NCBI GenBank assembly: GCA_021798135.1
Contig: JAJZYI010000257.1
Location: 1-5,052, forward strand
Direction of reading: 5' to 3'
Length of the DNA: 5,052 nucleotides
Origin: Actinomycetes bacterium
GTDB lineage: Bacteria > Actinomycetota > Acidimicrobiia > Acidimicrobiales > UBA8190
Shown: positions 3,533 through 5,052 of the stretch, one piece after another
Numbering within the stretch: the first letter of the stretch is position 1
How the letters are laid out: every line of letters begins with the position of its first letter
Notes under the pieces: model-generated
What the model was told of the DNA's origin: nothing
Databases searched by the model: none
What the model saw: only the letters and a program-made list of their open reading frames with translations
Program-made: the position numbers and the translations under genes

Positions 3533-5052
3533 GTGGGTCGGCCGACGGCGACGTGGCAACTGACGAGCGGGCCGGTCGCCCCAGGCGCAGCAGCAGCGAT
3601 CGGCGGCGGTGGAGTGGCATCTTGGGCCCGCCGTCGCGTGGCGCCGTTGCTCGCCACGGCGCTGGTGCTCGCCACGGCGTTCGGCTTCTCGCTGTGGTGG
3701 AACCTCCGGATCGACCACAGCTCCGTCTGGTACGAGCCCGCCGACCTGTGGCGGACCATGCTCGCGGCGGTCCGCCTCGACCACGGCCAGCTCTCGCAGC
3801 TCTACACCAACGGGACCAACCTGGTGTCGTTCCCCGGGGCGGCGGTCATCCTGGCGCCGGCAGCCGCGCTCATCTCCGCGCTCCACCTGCCCCTCGGCCC
3901 GCCGATCGGGACGGTCACCGACACCGGCGCCTGGCTGATCGCCCTGCCGTACACCGTCCTGGTGTCGTGCTCGGTGCTGTTCGCCGCCGACCGCCTGGCG
4001 GAGCGGATGGGCGTGGGGACCGGCAAGCGCCTGGCGCTCGCCGCGGCGGGGGGCGTCGCCCTCTGGAACGTCGTCCCCTACTGGGGCCATCCCGAGGACT
4101 GCGTGGCCGTCGCCCTGCTCCTCTTCGGCGTGAACGCCGCCGCCGCCGGCCGGCCGTGGCGCGCCGCGTGGCTGGTCGGCTTCGGGCTGGCGGTGCAGCC
4201 CCTGGTGATGCTGGCCGTGCCGGTCCTCGCCGTGGTGTCGGGACGGCGGCAGATCGTCGGCTGGCTGGTGCGTGCCGCCGTGCCGCCGGCGCTGGCCGTG
4301 GGCGCCGCCCTGGCCGCCAACTGGTCCGGCACCTGGTACCAGGTGGTGGACCAGCCGAACTGGCCGTTCATCGACCGGCCCACGCCCTGGATCTCGCTCG
4401 CCCCCCACCTGACGGCGCAGACCGTCGCGGCCGGGCCGGGCCGCAGCATCGCCGTCGTGCTGGCCGTGGTGGCGTGCTGGCCGGCGTGGCGCGCGTGGCG
4501 ACGCGCCGGCGGCGATCGTGCCGGCGACGCCGGGGCCGGAGCCGCCGCCGGGGCCGGGGCCTGGAGCGGGAGCGGGAGTGGGAGCGGGAGCGGGAGCGGG
4601 AGCGGGAGCGGGAGCGGGAGCGGATGGTACGAGCGGCCCGGCGGCGGCACCGGCCAGGGCGCGATCCGGGCGCTGCCAGCGGCAGCGGCCGCGTGGCCGG
4701 CGGAGGCCCTGGCCGCCGTCGTCTGGTGGGTAGCGGTCGTCCTGGCCCTGCGCTGCGCCTTCGAGTCCGTCATGGTCTCGTACTACATCTGGCCCGGCAT
4801 CGCGGTCGGCGTGGTAGCGGCCGTCACGTCGTGGTGGCGGCTCGTCCCGGCAGGAGCGCTCGGCATCGGGCTCACCGCCTTCTGCAACGTGTGGTGGCAC
4901 GGCGAGTGGGCGTGGTGGTCGGTGATCGTCGTGACCTTGGCGCTGCTGCTCGCCGCTGCGCACCCGGCAGCCGACCGGCGGCGGCAGCCGGCCGCCGCCG
5001 GCGGGCACGGTGCGGGTGCGGGCGCAGGCGGCCTCGCGTGGCCCGTCGCCGT
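3533..5052 (+). CDS. polytopic membrane protein resembling GT-C-type glycosyltransferases, C-terminus cut by window edge
   Basis: At least 506 residues are open to the right edge. A short N-terminal segment ends in ARRR (32-35) before TM1 (36-56). The first outer loop holds RIDHSSVWYEPADLWRTML (59-77). The middle carries WNVVPYWGHPEDCVAVALLL (178-197), followed by an AGRPW linker and GFGLAVQPLVMLAVPVLA (216-233). YYIWPG (417-422) lies near the edge. The GHPE..ALLL...A..G...A...G.A pattern and a later YY..P recur in actinobacterial polytopic GT-C/GT87-like proteins, which use polyprenyl-phosphate sugars at the membrane; substrate and activity are unknown here. A Gly/Ala-rich loop (326-364) includes ten Ser-Gly pairs. 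The start is GTG 3533 because an in-frame TAG at 3521 bounds it and a -10-like hexamer lies 6 nt upstream; GTG 3614, just before TM1, is the alternative. It faces the same way as the regulator but is 456 nt away, so probably a separate unit. Confidence 0.8.
   Translation, partial: MGRPTATWQLTSGPVAPGAAAAIGGGGVASWARRRVAPLLATALVLATAFGFSLWWNLRIDHSSVWYEPADLWRTMLAAVRLDHGQLSQLYTNGTNLVSFPGAAVILAPAAALISALHLPLGPPIGTVTDTGAWLIALPYTVLVSCSVLFAADRLAERMGVGTGKRLALAAAGGVALWNVVPYWGHPEDCVAVALLLFGVNAAAAGRPWRAAWLVGFGLAVQPLVMLAVPVLAVVSGRRQIVGWLVRAAVPPALAVGAALAANWSGTWYQVVDQPNWPFIDRPTPWISLAPHLTAQTVAAGPGRSIAVVLAVVACWPAWRAWRRAGGDRAGDAGAGAAAGAGAWSGSGSGSGSGSGSGSGSGSGWYERPGGGTGQGAIRALPAAAAAWPAEALAAVVWWVAVVLALRCAFESVMVSYYIWPGIAVGVVAAVTSWWRLVPAGALGIGLTAFCNVWWHGEWAWWSVIVVTLALLLAAAHPAADRRRQPAAAGGHGAGAGAGGLAWPVA
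4565..4624 (+). repeat. hexanucleotide microsatellite, 10 copies, encoding (Ser-Gly)10
   Basis: Ten consecutive AGCGGG-type hexamers read in frame as Ser-Gly; the third copy is AGTGGG and the last AGCGGA. They encode residues 345-364 of the membrane protein, between Gly/Ala-rich sequence and WYERPGGG, in a loop between predicted membrane segments. Because six is a multiple of three, length changes by slippage would lengthen or shorten the linker without a frameshift. Confidence 0.9.

Noticed and set aside
2651..5008. A 785-codon open frame on the minus strand, spanning the regulator, the 13-bp array and the membrane-protein gene in antisense.
   Set aside because: Its product is a hydrophilic Arg/Pro/Gly/Ala mix with no domain, and it runs antisense to a clear winged-helix gene and a clear membrane protein. 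Its internal 26-residue repeats only reflect the 78-bp satellite. Long spurious frames are expected at this GC content.

Overview
The window is very GC-rich (clearly above 70% by eye). Its codons are GC-saturated at the third position, and starts at GTG with little or no Shine-Dalgarno sequence are common. Together with the family signatures this points to a high-GC actinobacterium (Actinomycetota); the genus cannot be read from the sequence. Both ends cut through genes, so the two outermost coding regions are partial.

Left half (minus strand, read right to left from about 2640 to 1): a DAB-type inorganic-carbon uptake operon. A possible 22-codon leader ORF (2640-2572) overlaps by 4 nt a NuoL-like membrane subunit, DabB (2575-944). 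DabB overlaps by 4 nt (ATGA) the N-terminal third of DabA (DUF2309/UPF0753), which starts at 947 and runs off the left edge. In characterised DAB systems the cytosolic, zinc-dependent DabA works with the membrane subunit DabB to accumulate bicarbonate, probably by cation-gradient-driven CO2 hydration. The DabA start here carries a collagen-like Gly-X-Y stretch.

Centre (about 2640-2735): a compact divergent control region of lower GC. The dab-side promoter has a perfect 6-1-6 inverted repeat (CACCAT-T-ATGGTG) filling most of its spacer. Facing the other way is a small winged-helix regulator (2735-3076, plus strand), a natural candidate to bind that operator. All three transcripts that start in the window have a -10-like hexamer 6-7 nt before a start codon, the geometry expected of leaderless mRNAs.

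Right half (plus strand): after the regulator comes a 456-nt non-coding gap. It holds fourteen tandem copies of a 13-bp unit (3098-3279) arranged as a nearly duplicated 78-bp block, followed by a patch of hairpins and a 12-bp direct repeat. A polytopic membrane protein resembling actinobacterial GT-C-type glycosyltransferases (from 3533, cut by the right edge) follows. One of its loops contains ten Ser-Gly dipeptides encoded by a hexanucleotide microsatellite. Nothing visible links it functionally to the dab operon.
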